A stretch of 64,000 nucleotides of DNA from an uncultured Streptococcus sp. (GCA_934229725.1 CAKQDX010000001.1:1-64000); one strand, 5' to 3'. Counted from the first letter of the stretch, positions 51,112 through 60,576 are shown. Notes: generated by a model not told the origin, from the sequence alone. Numbers and translations: made by a program.

Positions 51112-51125
51112 TGAAAACACTTTCA
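51112..51125. promoter_or_regulatory. cre-like site upstream of ccpA
   Basis: TGAAAACACTTTCA is a 14-bp palindrome that fits the CcpA operator consensus except for A in place of G at the central CG. It lies about 60 bp upstream of the ccpA start and about 240 bp from pepQ. Confidence 0.55.
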
Positions 51126-51366
51126 ATTATTTTGACTGATTTTTTACAAAAAAATGAAAGGGGTTGCTTCTTCTTAACTATAAGGAAGTAAGCCATTTCA
51201 AAAAATAATGTTTTCCGTTAGCCTTTTCATTGGGATTCCGAGCTTACAGAGAAAAGCATTAAAATGCTTTTATGAAAGAAAATGATTTAATGAAAAGCCA
51301 AAAACAGCTTGAATTTTCCCTGCAAAAGTGACAGAATGATTGTAAGAAATACAAAGGAGTTTTTTT

Positions 51367-52452
51367 ATGTCTAAACTTGATCGCATTCGTCATTTTCTGA
51401 ATGAACATAAAGCGGGGCTAGCTATTGTTTCAGACCCTGTAACTGTCAATTATCTTACTGGTTTTGATTGTGACCCTCATGAACGTCAGATGTTTCTCTT
51501 TGTCTATGAAAACCGCGAGCCTGCACTTTTTGTTCCTGCTCTTGAGGTTGCACGTGCTTCTGCTGTTCTCGACTTCCCAGTCTTTGGCTATGTGGACTCT
51601 GAAAATCCTTGGCAAAAAATTAAGGCTGGCCTAGCAAGCACAGATAGTCCTGTGATCTATGCGGAGTTTGACAATTTAAATGTGACTAAATTCCAAGGGT
51701 TGCAAACTGTTTTTGACGGACGCTTTGAAAACTTGACACCATTCATCCAAAAAATGCGTGTCATCAAGTCAGCTGATGAAATTCAAAAAATGATTGGCGC
51801 TGGAGATTATGCAGATAAAGCTGTAAATATCGGTTTCGACAATATTTCTCTTGATGTGACTGAAACAGACATCATTGCTCAAATTGAATTTGGTATGAAA
51901 AAAATCGGTATTAATCAAATGTCTTTCGAAACCATGGTTCTTACAGGTAATAATGCTGCAAATCCTCACGGTATTCCAGGAACTAACCGCATTGAAAACA
52001 ACAGCCTTCTTCTCTTTGACTTAGGTGTTGTCAGTCAAGGCTACGTCTCAGATATGACTCGTACCGTGGCTGTCGGTCAACCTGACCAATTCAAGAAAGA
52101 TATCTACAATATCTGTTTGGAAGCTCAATTGACAGCCCTTGATTTTATCAAACCAGGTGTAACTGCCAGTGAAATTGATGCTGCCGCTCGTCAGGTTATT
52201 GAAAAGGCTGGTTACGGTGAATACTTCAACCACCGTCTGGGACACGGTCTTGGTATGGATGTCCATGAATTTCCTTCCATCATGGATGGCAATGACTTGG
52301 TCATTGAAGAAGGCATGTGCTTCTCTGTGGAACCTGGTATCTATATTCCTGAAAGAGTCGGTGTCCGTATCGAAGATTGTGGTCATGTTACGAAAGATGG
52401 CTTTGAAGTCTTCACACACACACCAAAAGAATTGCTCTATTTTGACGTTTAA
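51367..52452 (+). CDS. pepQ: Xaa-Pro dipeptidase
   Basis: The 361-residue M24-family metallopeptidase has an N-terminal creatinase-like domain and a C-terminal pita-bread domain. Metal ligands are visible in LLLFDLGVVSQGYVSDMTRT (two Asp), HRLGHGLGMDVHE (His), MCFSVEPGIYI (Glu) and VRIEDCGHV (Glu). It cleaves dipeptides with C-terminal proline, which matters for growth on casein peptides. AAAGGAG precedes the ATG. It is divergent from ccpA, and ccpA-dependent expression of pepQ has been reported in related lactic acid bacteria. Confidence 0.93.
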   Translation: MSKLDRIRHFLNEHKAGLAIVSDPVTVNYLTGFDCDPHERQMFLFVYENREPALFVPALEVARASAVLDFPVFGYVDSENPWQKIKAGLASTDSPVIYAEFDNLNVTKFQGLQTVFDGRFENLTPFIQKMRVIKSADEIQKMIGAGDYADKAVNIGFDNISLDVTETDIIAQIEFGMKKIGINQMSFETMVLTGNNAANPHGIPGTNRIENNSLLLFDLGVVSQGYVSDMTRTVAVGQPDQFKKDIYNICLEAQLTALDFIKPGVTASEIDAAARQVIEKAGYGEYFNHRLGHGLGMDVHEFPSIMDGNDLVIEEGMCFSVEPGIYIPERVGVRIEDCGHVTKDGFEVFTHTPKELLYFDV

Positions 52453-52520
52453 TGAATCCAGAAGGGTCTTCAATTAAGTTGAGGATCTTTTCTTTTGCTC
52501 TCGAATTCGAAAACCATAGA

Positions 52521-52553
52521 AAAAAGCTGGCTCACTACGAGTCAGCTTTTACT
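52521..52553. terminator. Bidirectional terminator between pepQ and the S1-domain gene
   Basis: AAAAAGCTG(G)CTC / GAG(T)CAGCTTTT, 6-nt loop, with A and T runs on both sides. Confidence 0.8.
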
Positions 52554-52556
52554 ATT

Positions 52557-52922
52557 CTATTTTTCACGTTCTTGTCGAAGATAGTCAAGGCCTTCTTCAA
52601 TCCATCCTGGCATGGCTGCAGCTAAAGGCTTAAAACCATAGTTCAATCGACTATCTGAGAAACGGTGGCGGTGAGGAATTTTGTTTTTTTCTTCTTCGAG
52701 CGTTCTCAAAGAAAGACTGGCCTTTTGTGTAAACTCATCAAAATCAACGACCTGAACCAGAACTTCCTGGTCTACCTTTAGGGTATTGTAGATATTGTCG
52801 ATATAGCCTGTCTTAATCTCTGAGATGTGAATCAAGCCTGTGGTACCATTTTCCAAGGAAACAAAGGCTCCGTAAGGCTTGATGCCTGTGATAACACCCT
52901 TAAGCTTGTCTCCAATTTTCAT
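52557..52922 (-). CDS. S1-domain RNA-binding protein (CvfD/YugI-like)
   Basis: The first 75 residues are an S1 domain (KIGDKLKGVITGIKPYGAFVSLENGTTGLIHISEI, QEVLVQVVDFD, KASLSLRTLEEE). The C-terminal 45 residues are a conserved tail with HRHRFSDSRLNYGFKPLAAAMPGWIEEGLDYL. The pneumococcal homologue CvfD is a post-transcriptional regulator, and the B. subtilis homologue is the general stress protein YugI. The start is 1 bp after the stop of the HAD-cyclophilin gene upstream, so the two are surely co-transcribed. Confidence 0.85.
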   Translation of the reverse strand: MKIGDKLKGVITGIKPYGAFVSLENGTTGLIHISEIKTGYIDNIYNTLKVDQEVLVQVVDFDEFTQKASLSLRTLEEEKNKIPHRHRFSDSRLNYGFKPLAAAMPGWIEEGLDYLRQEREK

Positions 52923-52923
52923 C

Positions 52924-54330
52924 TTAGTCTGCTACCTCGACTGTTTCAATCACAACATCTTCAAGTGGCTTATCTTGTGGCCCAACCTCAACATTGGCAA
53001 TCTCATCAAGCACCTTGTATGAGTCTTCATCCACCAATTGACCAAAGACTGTGTGACGACGGTCTAGGTGAGGTGTTCCACCATTTTCAGCATAAGCTTC
53101 TGCAATTGGTGCTGGCCAACCACCACGTTCCAATTCTTTTTTAGAATATGGAATTTCTGGTGTTTGAACGATAAAGAATTGGCTACCATTAGTGTCTGGT
53201 CCAGCATTGGCCATAGAGAGGGCCCCACGAAGGTTGTAGAGTTCTTCAGAGAATTCATCCTGGAAGTTACCACCGAAGCTTGATTCACCACCCATACCAG
53301 TACCAGTTGGGTCACCACCTTGAATCATAAAGTTCTTGATAATACGGTGGAAAATCACACCGTCATAGTAGCCACTCTTAGCCAAATTGACAAAGTTAGT
53401 GACGGTTAGTGGCGCATGGTCAGGGAAAAGTTTGATGACCAAATCGCCGTGATTTGTTTTAATTGTTGCGACTGGCCCTTCTACTGAATCCAAGTCAAGT
53501 TGTGGGAAATGAAGTTCTTTTTCTACCAATCCGAGTTCCTCCAAGGCATGGAAAATGCCGTCTTCTTCTACTGTTCCTGTAACGTAATCTGCTTTTTCTT
53601 TCAATTCTGGTGTGGCATTACCCATGGCAATCTTAAGACCAACATAGTCAAAGATTTCCATGTCGTTTGGACCGTCGCCAAACATCATAGCATTTTCTGG
53701 TTTGAGATTTTCATGTTCCAAGACATGACCAACACCAGAAGCTTTGGAGATACCATTGGCCACCACATCTGATGAGTGTTCATGCCAAGGTACCTTACGA
53801 ACATGTGTCGCAAGTTCTTCTGGTAACTCAAGCTCACCATCATTTTCCGCAAAAGTCCACATGTGATAAACATCATTAGTCAAATGGAAGTCGGGCTCAA
53901 CATCACAAAGACCATAGACTGGTTTCATAGCATCATCAATCAAGTCTGACCGCTCTGAAACAACTGGCTTATCCTTACCAGCAAAGCCCCAGGCAATCCC
54001 AATCTCTTTGCACCATGCAACGAAGGTTTCTGTAATCTCACGTGGGAGGGGATGATTGTAAATTTCATCGCCTTTACGGTTAATCACATAGGTTCCATTA
54101 ATGGTTACAAAATAATCTGGTTTGAGGTCACGGATTTCCTCAACCACACCATAATAGCCACGTCCTGTCGCAATTCCTGTCAAGATTCCTTTTTCTTTAA
54201 GCCCCTTGAAAACAGCTTTTATAGATTCAGGAAGGTAGCCTGTCTTCTTGACACGAAGCGTGTCATCAATATCAAAGAAAACAATCTTCGTTTTCTTTGC
54301 CTTGTATTTTGTTTTAGCATCTACTGGCAT
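52924..54330 (-). CDS. Fused Cof-type HAD phosphatase and cyclophilin peptidyl-prolyl isomerase
   Basis: Residues 1-270 form a Cof/IIB HAD hydrolase: nucleophile FFDIDDTLR (first Asp near residue 20), ITGIATGRGYYGVV, and the late MFGDGPNDMEIFDYVG. Residues about 280-468 form a cyclophilin: LVIKLFPDHAPLTVTNFVNL, GVIFHRIIKNFMIQGGDPTG, FGGNFQDEF and LSMANAGPDTNGSQFFI. Both active sites are complete. Bifunctional proteins of this order are known in streptococci. The HAD part probably dephosphorylates a sugar phosphate or flavin precursor; the second part isomerises prolyl bonds. There is no signal peptide, so the protein is cytoplasmic. Confidence 0.92.
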   Translation of the reverse strand: MPVDAKTKYKAKKTKIVFFDIDDTLRVKKTGYLPESIKAVFKGLKEKGILTGIATGRGYYGVVEEIRDLKPDYFVTINGTYVINRKGDEIYNHPLPREITETFVAWCKEIGIAWGFAGKDKPVVSERSDLIDDAMKPVYGLCDVEPDFHLTNDVYHMWTFAENDGELELPEELATHVRKVPWHEHSSDVVANGISKASGVGHVLEHENLKPENAMMFGDGPNDMEIFDYVGLKIAMGNATPELKEKADYVTGTVEEDGIFHALEELGLVEKELHFPQLDLDSVEGPVATIKTNHGDLVIKLFPDHAPLTVTNFVNLAKSGYYDGVIFHRIIKNFMIQGGDPTGTGMGGESSFGGNFQDEFSEELYNLRGALSMANAGPDTNGSQFFIVQTPEIPYSKKELERGGWPAPIAEAYAENGGTPHLDRRHTVFGQLVDEDSYKVLDEIANVEVGPQDKPLEDVVIETVEVAD

Positions 54331-54438
54331 CGCTAATCTCCTTTACAGTATCACGTCCAAAGTCAGGTATAGCTGGTATCCTAACTAAAGACCGTATAGT
54401 ACTCCCATTATATCATGTCTTTAGGGCAAAAACAAAAA

Positions 54439-54467
54439 ATCATCTAAGACTACAGTATCTTAGATGA
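54439..54467 (-). terminator. Terminator after smpB
   Basis: CATCTAAGA (54441-54449) / TCTTAGATG (54458-54466), perfect 9-bp stem, followed on the minus strand by ATTTTTTG. Confidence 0.85.
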
Positions 54468-54475
54468 TCGCTATT

Positions 54476-54940
54476 TTACCGGTTAACGCTCTTGATAATA
54501 CGCTTAATATCACGCTCTTGTTCACGGCGTTTGATAGACTCACGTTTATCGTAGTCGTGCTTCCCTTTGGCAATACCAAGCAAGACCTTGGCAAAACCAT
54601 TTTTTAGGTATACCTTCAGAGGAACCAAGGTCATTCCTGTTCCTTTAAGGTCGTTTGCAAGTTTAGTGATTTGCTTTTTCTTGAGCAATAATTTTCGGAT
54701 ACGGTCTGGATCCTGATTCCAAATATTTCCTTGTTCAAAAGGGGCAATATGGACATTGAGTAACCAGGCCTCACCATTTTTGATTTGGGCATAGCCATCC
54801 TTTAGCTGAATACGAGCCGCACGAACAGATTTAATCTCTGTTCCTGTCAGTACGATACCTGCTTCGATAGTATCAACGATACTATAGTCATGTCTAGCCT
54901 TTTTATTCTGAGCAACAACATTGCCTTCACCCTTTGGCAT
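54476..54940 (-). CDS. smpB: SsrA-binding protein
   Basis: The 154-residue protein has the SmpB core: KKARHDYSIVDTIEAGIVLTGTEIKSVRAARIQLKDGYA, LLNVHIAPFEQGN, and a C-terminal tail KGKHDYDKRESIKRREQERDIKRI that reads into the empty mRNA channel. It binds tmRNA and rescues stalled ribosomes by trans-translation. It follows rnr by 21 bp, and RNase R degrades the released faulty mRNAs, so the pair is functionally linked. The tmRNA gene itself is not in this window. Confidence 0.96.
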   Translation of the reverse strand: MPKGEGNVVAQNKKARHDYSIVDTIEAGIVLTGTEIKSVRAARIQLKDGYAQIKNGEAWLLNVHIAPFEQGNIWNQDPDRIRKLLLKKKQITKLANDLKGTGMTLVPLKVYLKNGFAKVLLGIAKGKHDYDKRESIKRREQERDIKRIIKSVNR

Positions 54941-54961
54941 AGCAGTCCCTCCATTCTCATC

Positions 54962-57415
54962 CTATTTTCGTTTTTTAGCTACATCCTTGTAAAAAGGTTT
55001 GTTGCCTTTTTTCTTGCGACGACCACTCTCACGTCCCTTATTATCATTATGAGGACGGTTTTGATTCTTACGTTTGTCTGGCTTCTTAGATGACTTACGT
55101 TTTTCGTCATAAGAGCCTTTACGACCATTATTATCTTGATGGTTACGATTATCGCCACCCTTACCACGACGATTGAAATCCCCAGTCTGGCGGTCACGAC
55201 GAGGCCCTCTGTGACGGAAGGCTTTAGCCTTTTCTTCACGTTCTTGACGGGCCTTATGATCCACTTTTTCGATGATATCATACTCACTTGGAAGGTATTG
55301 AAAATCAATATCTCCAGTTTCCTTGTCCGCACGTGTCAATTTAACACGGATAGGTTGTCCAACACGGAAAGTCTTACCTGTTTTCTCTCCTTGAAGCGTC
55401 ATGGTACGTTCATTGTAATTGTAAAATTCTGGCAAGGTCGTGATGTGAACCAAACCTTCGATGGTGTTTGGCAATTCCACAAACATACCGAATTTAACCA
55501 CACTTCCGACAATACCGTCGAATTCTTGTCCAACATACTCTTCCATGTATTCTGCTTTTTTCATAGCTTCAACGACACGTTCAGCATCAATGGCACGACG
55601 TTCAAGTGTTGAAGATGATGACGCTAATTCAGGAATTACCTCATCAAAATGTTCACGTGTTTCTTGAGACAAATTGTTGGTGTATTCACGAATCATTCGG
55701 TGAACCAAGAGGTCCGGGTAACGACGGATTGGACTAGTAAAGTGGGTATAATATTGAGCTGCCAAGCCATAGTGCCCGTGGTTGTGTTCTGAATAACGGG
55801 CCTGTTGCATTGAACGAAGCAACATCATGTTCATAACTTCCGCCCCAGGTTTACCCTGCACTCGAGCCATGAACTCTTGCAAGTCTAGCTGGTCCATCTT
55901 ATTGGCAGTTCCCTTGATTTGAACACCAAAGATAGAGGCGTAGTCCATGAAACGTTGCAATTTCTCGGCTTTGGGTTCCTCGTGGATACGGTAGATAAAT
56001 GGTAACTTGGCTTTAGCGAAATGCTCAGCTACACATTCATTGGCAGCCAACATGAAAGATTCAATCATTCGCTCAGCTGTTCCACGTTCACGCACCACGA
56101 TATCCACTGGCATCCCTTTCTCATTAACCAAGATACGAGCTTCAGATGTATCAAAGTTAAGGGCACCACGACGCTCACGCATGTCTTCTAAAATCTTATG
56201 GAGTTCTGCCATAGCTGATACAGAATCCATGATTGGCTTAAACTGCTCAATTTTTTCTGGATTTCCAGCCAACATGTCATTGACATCGCTATAGGTCATA
56301 CGGAAGGTTGTGTTAATAACAGATTGACAAATCTTATGATTAACCACCTTACCTTTTGGAGTAATCTCCATAATGGCTGACTGAGTCAAACGATCAACAT
56401 TGGGATTTAGTGAACAAATACCATTTGACAGACGCTCCGGCAACATTGGAACCACGCGGTCTGTCACATAAACTGAAGTCCCACGTGCTACGGCCTCACG
56501 GTTAAGGGCAGATCCTTCAGTGACATAGTAGGACACATCGGCAATGTGGACACCGAGTTCAAAGTTACCATTGGGTAGCCGTTTGATATGGACCGCATCG
56601 TCCAAGTCCTTGGCATCGGCTCCATCAATAGTGAAGGTCACTTCTTGACGAAGGTCAACACGACCAACTAGGTCTTCCTGACTAGGTGCATCTGGCACAG
56701 CTTCTGCTTCAGCCATGACATCCTCTGGAAACTCAGAAACAATATCCATTGATTCCAAGACTTCCAAGACATCAATACCAGTATCTCCCTGGTGACCAAT
56801 AATGTCACGAACACTTCCTACAAAATAATCGTAGTGACGGTTAGGGTATTTTTCAATATCAACCTTAATAATTTCGGTCCCATCAAGGGCAACCGGTTCT
56901 TTCTTGATGTAGATTGGTTGCTGAATCTTTTGGTTCTTAGACTTAATGTAACCAGCATAAGGTTCTTTCTCGTCGCTAAGGATAAATTTCCCTACAACAG
57001 TCTTGAGCGAGCGTTCTACAATTTCAACAACACGTGCTTCGGCAGCTGTCCCACGCAAACGGTCGGCTGGCTTTTTAATGACTACAGCAACAGTGTCACC
57101 GTCAATGGCATGGCCAACATCATTACGTCCGATGAACATATCATCTTCATTGTCATCAACATGTAGGAAGCCAAAACCATTTTTATTGGCACGAAAAACA
57201 CCCTCGACAGTAACTTGATTGGGATGCTCTTTCTTTGGTCGCAAGGACACCGAACCGTCTTTGTTAAAACGCAGCTGGCCCTTACTTTCCATGGCTGAAA
57301 TAGCCTTGATGAGCTGTGGAAACTTTTCTCCTCCAGCCTGATTAAGAGCATGGGCAATGTCATTAACACTGGATTTTCCATGCTCTTTCAAGTAATTTAT
57401 AATAGATTCTTTCAT
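54962..57415 (-). CDS. rnr: Ribonuclease R
   Basis: The 817-residue exoribonuclease has an N-terminal winged-helix region, cold-shock-type domains (KNGFGFLHVDDNEDDMFIG), the catalytic RNB domain with FTIDGADAKDLDDAVHIKRL (four Asp metal ligands) and HFTSPIRRYPDLLVHR, an S1 domain (about 625-705, FDGIVGSVVKFGMFVELPN) and a very basic tail of about 100 residues rich in Lys, Arg and Asn. It degrades structured RNA 3' to 5' and works with SmpB and tmRNA. The gene is located between secG and smpB. Confidence 0.96.
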   Translation of the reverse strand: MKESIINYLKEHGKSSVNDIAHALNQAGGEKFPQLIKAISAMESKGQLRFNKDGSVSLRPKKEHPNQVTVEGVFRANKNGFGFLHVDDNEDDMFIGRNDVGHAIDGDTVAVVIKKPADRLRGTAAEARVVEIVERSLKTVVGKFILSDEKEPYAGYIKSKNQKIQQPIYIKKEPVALDGTEIIKVDIEKYPNRHYDYFVGSVRDIIGHQGDTGIDVLEVLESMDIVSEFPEDVMAEAEAVPDAPSQEDLVGRVDLRQEVTFTIDGADAKDLDDAVHIKRLPNGNFELGVHIADVSYYVTEGSALNREAVARGTSVYVTDRVVPMLPERLSNGICSLNPNVDRLTQSAIMEITPKGKVVNHKICQSVINTTFRMTYSDVNDMLAGNPEKIEQFKPIMDSVSAMAELHKILEDMRERRGALNFDTSEARILVNEKGMPVDIVVRERGTAERMIESFMLAANECVAEHFAKAKLPFIYRIHEEPKAEKLQRFMDYASIFGVQIKGTANKMDQLDLQEFMARVQGKPGAEVMNMMLLRSMQQARYSEHNHGHYGLAAQYYTHFTSPIRRYPDLLVHRMIREYTNNLSQETREHFDEVIPELASSSSTLERRAIDAERVVEAMKKAEYMEEYVGQEFDGIVGSVVKFGMFVELPNTIEGLVHITTLPEFYNYNERTMTLQGEKTGKTFRVGQPIRVKLTRADKETGDIDFQYLPSEYDIIEKVDHKARQEREEKAKAFRHRGPRRDRQTGDFNRRGKGGDNRNHQDNNGRKGSYDEKRKSSKKPDKRKNQNRPHNDNKGRESGRRKKKGNKPFYKDVAKKRK

Positions 57416-57472
57416 GATTTCCTTTTTTCTAGTGACTATAACGCAAAAAATGAGCCAACCTCAGTCAGCTCA

Positions 57473-57709
57473 TTACTTACTTGAGAGAATGGAAAGGACG
57501 ATTGCATCCACAATCCATAGAAAAACCAAGATTCCTGTAAAGCGTTGCATAAAGGCTTCGAAACCACGTGGTTTACTACGTTCAAATAGTGCTTCTGACC
57601 CACCACCATCAAAGACATTGCTACTTGGGTTTTTTTGTGGCTGCATGAAAATCGCAATCACAATAATAGCTGACATCACCAAGAGCAGCGTTAATAATAA
57701 GTCGTACAT
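57473..57709 (-). CDS. secG: SecG subunit of the Sec translocase
   Basis: The 78-residue protein has two hydrophobic helices (MYDLLLTLLLVMSAIIVIAIFM, then ILVFLWIVDAIVLSI) joined by the SecG loop QPQKNPSSNVFDGGGSEALFERSKPRGFEAFMQR. It is an accessory subunit of SecYEG. GGAGGAA lies 6 bp before the ATG. It sits between rpmG and rnr, a conserved arrangement in streptococci. Confidence 0.93.
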   Translation of the reverse strand: MYDLLLTLLLVMSAIIVIAIFMQPQKNPSSNVFDGGGSEALFERSKPRGFEAFMQRFTGILVFLWIVDAIVLSILSSK

Positions 57710-57754
57710 AGTTATTCCTCCGAAAATGTCCTTATTATTCTACCATAGAACCCT

Positions 57755-57901
57755 TTAAGATTCAACATGTAAGGTTACTTTTCTATCCTTTGGACAGAAT
57801 TTTGGAACCTGAATTTTTTCAGGATGATTCTGTTTATTTTTACTTGTGAGATAATTGATACTCCCACACTCACTACACTTTAAATTGATTTTAACTCTCA
57901 C
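57755..57901 (-). CDS. rpmG: Ribosomal protein bL33
   Basis: A GTG-started frame of 48 codons reads VRVKINLKCSECGSINYLTS and ends DRKVTLHVES, a typical L33. It has a CxxC pair (CSEC) and a third cysteine in KFCPKD; the fourth position is aspartate, as in several streptococcal L33 paralogues. The gene overlaps the end of pmrA by 11 bp in another frame and is followed by secG after 45 bp. It is shorter than usual cut-offs for gene calling. Other L33 paralogues are expected elsewhere in the genome. Confidence 0.9.
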   Translation of the reverse strand: MRVKINLKCSECGSINYLTSKNKQNHPEKIQVPKFCPKDRKVTLHVES

Positions 57902-59114
57902 CTATATTCTTAACTCCTAGCGATTTTCTAAAGATGATTAAGGACCAAACAAAATTTCCAAAGACGATGGCTGCTGTCACAAAGAAAACCCAACGATAGC
58001 CCAGTCCTGTAGCAACCGCTGAACCCACAAAGGGACCTAAAACTTGTCCAATGTATGAAAAACTTTGATTAAAGCTAAAGATTCTTGAAATTCCTTCTTT
58101 GGGGGTCATCTTGGTCAATAAAGAATTGACACTCGGCATCAGGGCACCTACACCAAAACCATAGGCAAAGCGTAAAAGGCCCAGTTGCAAGGCTGAACCT
58201 GCAAAACCACAAAGGAAATACAAGAGAAAACTATAAAATAACCCCATCAAGAGCAAACGATGATTCCCAATGCGATCACCCAGTCGGCCTAAATAAGGAG
58301 TGCTTAAAAGACTTGAAAAGCCCATAGCGGACACAATTAACCCTGAGTAAAAGAGGATATTATCACTTTGACCCAAATAACGAATATAAAGCGCCAAGAT
58401 TGGGGCAATTGATTGGGCAGAAATTTGGATAATCATACTAGTCACAAAGAGCCCAATTAAAAGTGATTTGCTTGGAATTTTAGCAAATACTTGCGAAAGA
58501 CTCATCATATCTCCCTTTTCAATCGGTTGGAAGTCCTCGCGCAGACCAAAGATAGTCAAGAGACAACAGACAAACAAAATCAATCCGACTAATAGAAAGG
58601 TCCCTCGCATACCAAAGGCTTCAGATAAAGCACCACCTAGCAAGGGGCCAATCAAAACACCGGCCGTGAGACCAGTCGACAATGTGCCCAAGGCATAGCC
58701 AGAACGTTGCTGAGGAGCCTGACTAGCAATCAAGGCTGTTGCATTTGGCACATAACCTGCAAACAAACCATTCAAGATTCTCAAGAAAAGCATCCAGAAG
58801 ACATTAGGCACAAAGGCTAAGCCTCCCATTGTAAAGGTCATAACCATACTGGCTCTTATCATCATGGGCTTTCGGCCATAACGGTCCGCCAAGCGTCCCC
58901 AAACTGGTGAAACCAAGGCTGAAGCTAGGGCAGACAGAGCGACAGATAAACCAGCATACCATTCTACCATAGCGCCTTTAACCCCTAATTCTTCAACATA
59001 GAGAGCCATGAAAGGCATGACAATAGAAAAGCTAGCCCCAGTAAAAAAAGTTCCTATCCAAGCAATTTTAAGATTTCGTTGCCAATCAGCGGTTTTAAGC
59101 TCTTTTTGGCGCAA
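57891..59114 (-). CDS. pmrA: PmrA-type MFS multidrug exporter
   Basis: The 407-residue, 12-helix protein matches pneumococcal PmrA through most of its length: NLKIAWIGTFFTGASFSIVMPFMALYVEELG at the start, LADRYGRKPMMIRASMVMT (motif A), NGLFAGYVPNATALIASQAP, and LLTKMTPKEGISRIFSFNQSF. PmrA exports fluoroquinolones and dyes such as ethidium. In S. pneumoniae the gene also precedes rpmG and secG. The last 11 bp overlap rpmG. Confidence 0.88.
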   Translation of the reverse strand: MRQKELKTADWQRNLKIAWIGTFFTGASFSIVMPFMALYVEELGVKGAMVEWYAGLSVALSALASALVSPVWGRLADRYGRKPMMIRASMVMTFTMGGLAFVPNVFWMLFLRILNGLFAGYVPNATALIASQAPQQRSGYALGTLSTGLTAGVLIGPLLGGALSEAFGMRGTFLLVGLILFVCCLLTIFGLREDFQPIEKGDMMSLSQVFAKIPSKSLLIGLFVTSMIIQISAQSIAPILALYIRYLGQSDNILFYSGLIVSAMGFSSLLSTPYLGRLGDRIGNHRLLLMGLFYSFLLYFLCGFAGSALQLGLLRFAYGFGVGALMPSVNSLLTKMTPKEGISRIFSFNQSFSYIGQVLGPFVGSAVATGLGYRWVFFVTAAIVFGNFVWSLIIFRKSLGVKNIGES

Positions 59115-59164
59115 ATCATCATCTTCTTTCTAAAATTCACTATCCATTATAACACAATGACTAA

Positions 59165-59758
59165 CTATAGGAGGTTAGCTAAATCTTTGATGGCACTCTT
59201 CACCTTTTCCTTCAAATCATCAATGCTCCCGTTGTTATCAATAACTAAACTAGCATACGGCAGTTTTTCGGATAAAGGCATTTGACTAGCAATACGCATG
59301 TCTGCTTCCTCAGCACTTAAGTGATTCCTTTTCATCAAGCGTTGGCGCTGGACCTCAGGAGACACCACCACCAACCAAATCCGGTCAAACCAATCCTGAT
59401 AATCATTTTCAATCAGTAAGGGAATATCCATAAAAAAGACGTCCTCTTCCTTGGCCAAGCAATCTCTTTTGGCTGCCAACTCTTCTCGGATAATTTTTCC
59501 CTGAATTTCATCAGATTGATGCCGCATCTCTTCACTTGAAAAGATTAATTGCCCTAACTTAGGACGATTTAATTCTCCATCAGAAAGAAGGATAGCCTCT
59601 CCCAACCAATCAAGCAAGGCTTGATACAACCTGCCCCCTTTGGCCTGCAAGTCGTGCACCAGTTGATCGGCATCAATGACCTTGTAACCTGCCTCTTTAA
59701 TCATTTCAACAACGGTTGATTTTCCCGAAGCAATGCCTCCTGTTAATCCTATAATCAT
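59165..59758 (-). CDS. coaE: Dephospho-CoA kinase
   Basis: The enzyme performs the last step of coenzyme A synthesis. The P-loop GLTGGIASGKST lies at the N-terminus, followed by VIDADQLVHDLQ, FFMDIPLLIENDYQ and the CoA-binding VVSPEVQRQRLMKRN segment. The ATG at 59758 overlaps the mutM stop codon in an ATGA arrangement and is preferred to the start 21 bp upstream. It gives 197 residues, a normal length. Confidence 0.94.
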   Translation of the reverse strand: MIIGLTGGIASGKSTVVEMIKEAGYKVIDADQLVHDLQAKGGRLYQALLDWLGEAILLSDGELNRPKLGQLIFSSEEMRHQSDEIQGKIIREELAAKRDCLAKEEDVFFMDIPLLIENDYQDWFDRIWLVVVSPEVQRQRLMKRNHLSAEEADMRIASQMPLSEKLPYASLVIDNNGSIDDLKEKVKSAIKDLANLL

Positions 59759-60576
59759 CGTTTTTGACAATGAGGACACAAATGCGTTCCTCTTCCTCCT
59801 AACTTGATTTTCTCAATCGTGCTTGCGCAACGTGGACAAGGTTGCCCCGTCTTTCCGTAAACCCGCAAATAATCCTGCATGGTCCCGTCTTCACCAAGGG
59901 CATTACGATAGGTCCTTATAGTGGAACCACCTTTTTCAATCCCCAACTGTAATATGGCAATCGTTTGATCGTGAACTCGTTTCATGGCTGCCTTGCTGAG
60001 TTTCCTTGCTGGCGTCTCTGGATGAACCTTGGCTGCCCAAAGCACCTCATCAACGTAGATATTTCCTAGTCCAGCCACTAATTTCTGGTCCAAGAGTAAG
60101 GGCTTAATAGGCTTGTCGGAACGCATTAAAGCTCTCTCAAACGATGCATATTTAAAGGCCTTCTTAGTAGGTTCAGGACCAAGCTTTTTCTTCGTAAAAT
60201 AAATTTCCTCTTGATTTTTAGATAGTAAATCAAAAGTCCCAAACTTGCGAACATCCTGATAGACAAGTGTAGAGTCATCATCTAACTTAAAAAATAAGTG
60301 AAAATGTTTGTTGGTAGGAACCTGGTCTGTGAACAGCAGGTATTTCCCCTCCATGCGCAAGTGGGAAATCATAATCAACTGACCAAAATCAAAAATGAGA
60401 TACTTTCCCCTACGTCGCATGGCTTGGATGGTTTGTCCAGGCAAATCATGCAAAAAACTATCATAAGACGTTTTTATCATCTTTGGAACCTTGACCTCAA
60501 CTGATAGAATCGTTCGTCCTAGGACCAGTCTTTCTAAACCACGTCTAACCGTTTCTACTTCAGGCAACTCAGGCAT
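59755..60576 (-). CDS. mutM: Formamidopyrimidine-DNA glycosylase
   Basis: The 273-residue base-excision enzyme removes 8-oxoguanine and nicks the strand. The N-terminal PELPEVETVRRGLE carries the catalytic proline and glutamate. The H2TH region (LVAGLGNIYVDEVLW, STIRTYRNALGEDGT) and the C-terminal zinc finger CPRC...CPHC follow. All key residues are intact. It is 47 bp downstream of era and overlaps coaE by 4 bp. Confidence 0.96.
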   Translation of the reverse strand: MPELPEVETVRRGLERLVLGRTILSVEVKVPKMIKTSYDSFLHDLPGQTIQAMRRRGKYLIFDFGQLIMISHLRMEGKYLLFTDQVPTNKHFHLFFKLDDDSTLVYQDVRKFGTFDLLSKNQEEIYFTKKKLGPEPTKKAFKYASFERALMRSDKPIKPLLLDQKLVAGLGNIYVDEVLWAAKVHPETPARKLSKAAMKRVHDQTIAILQLGIEKGGSTIRTYRNALGEDGTMQDYLRVYGKTGQPCPRCASTIEKIKLGGRGTHLCPHCQKR

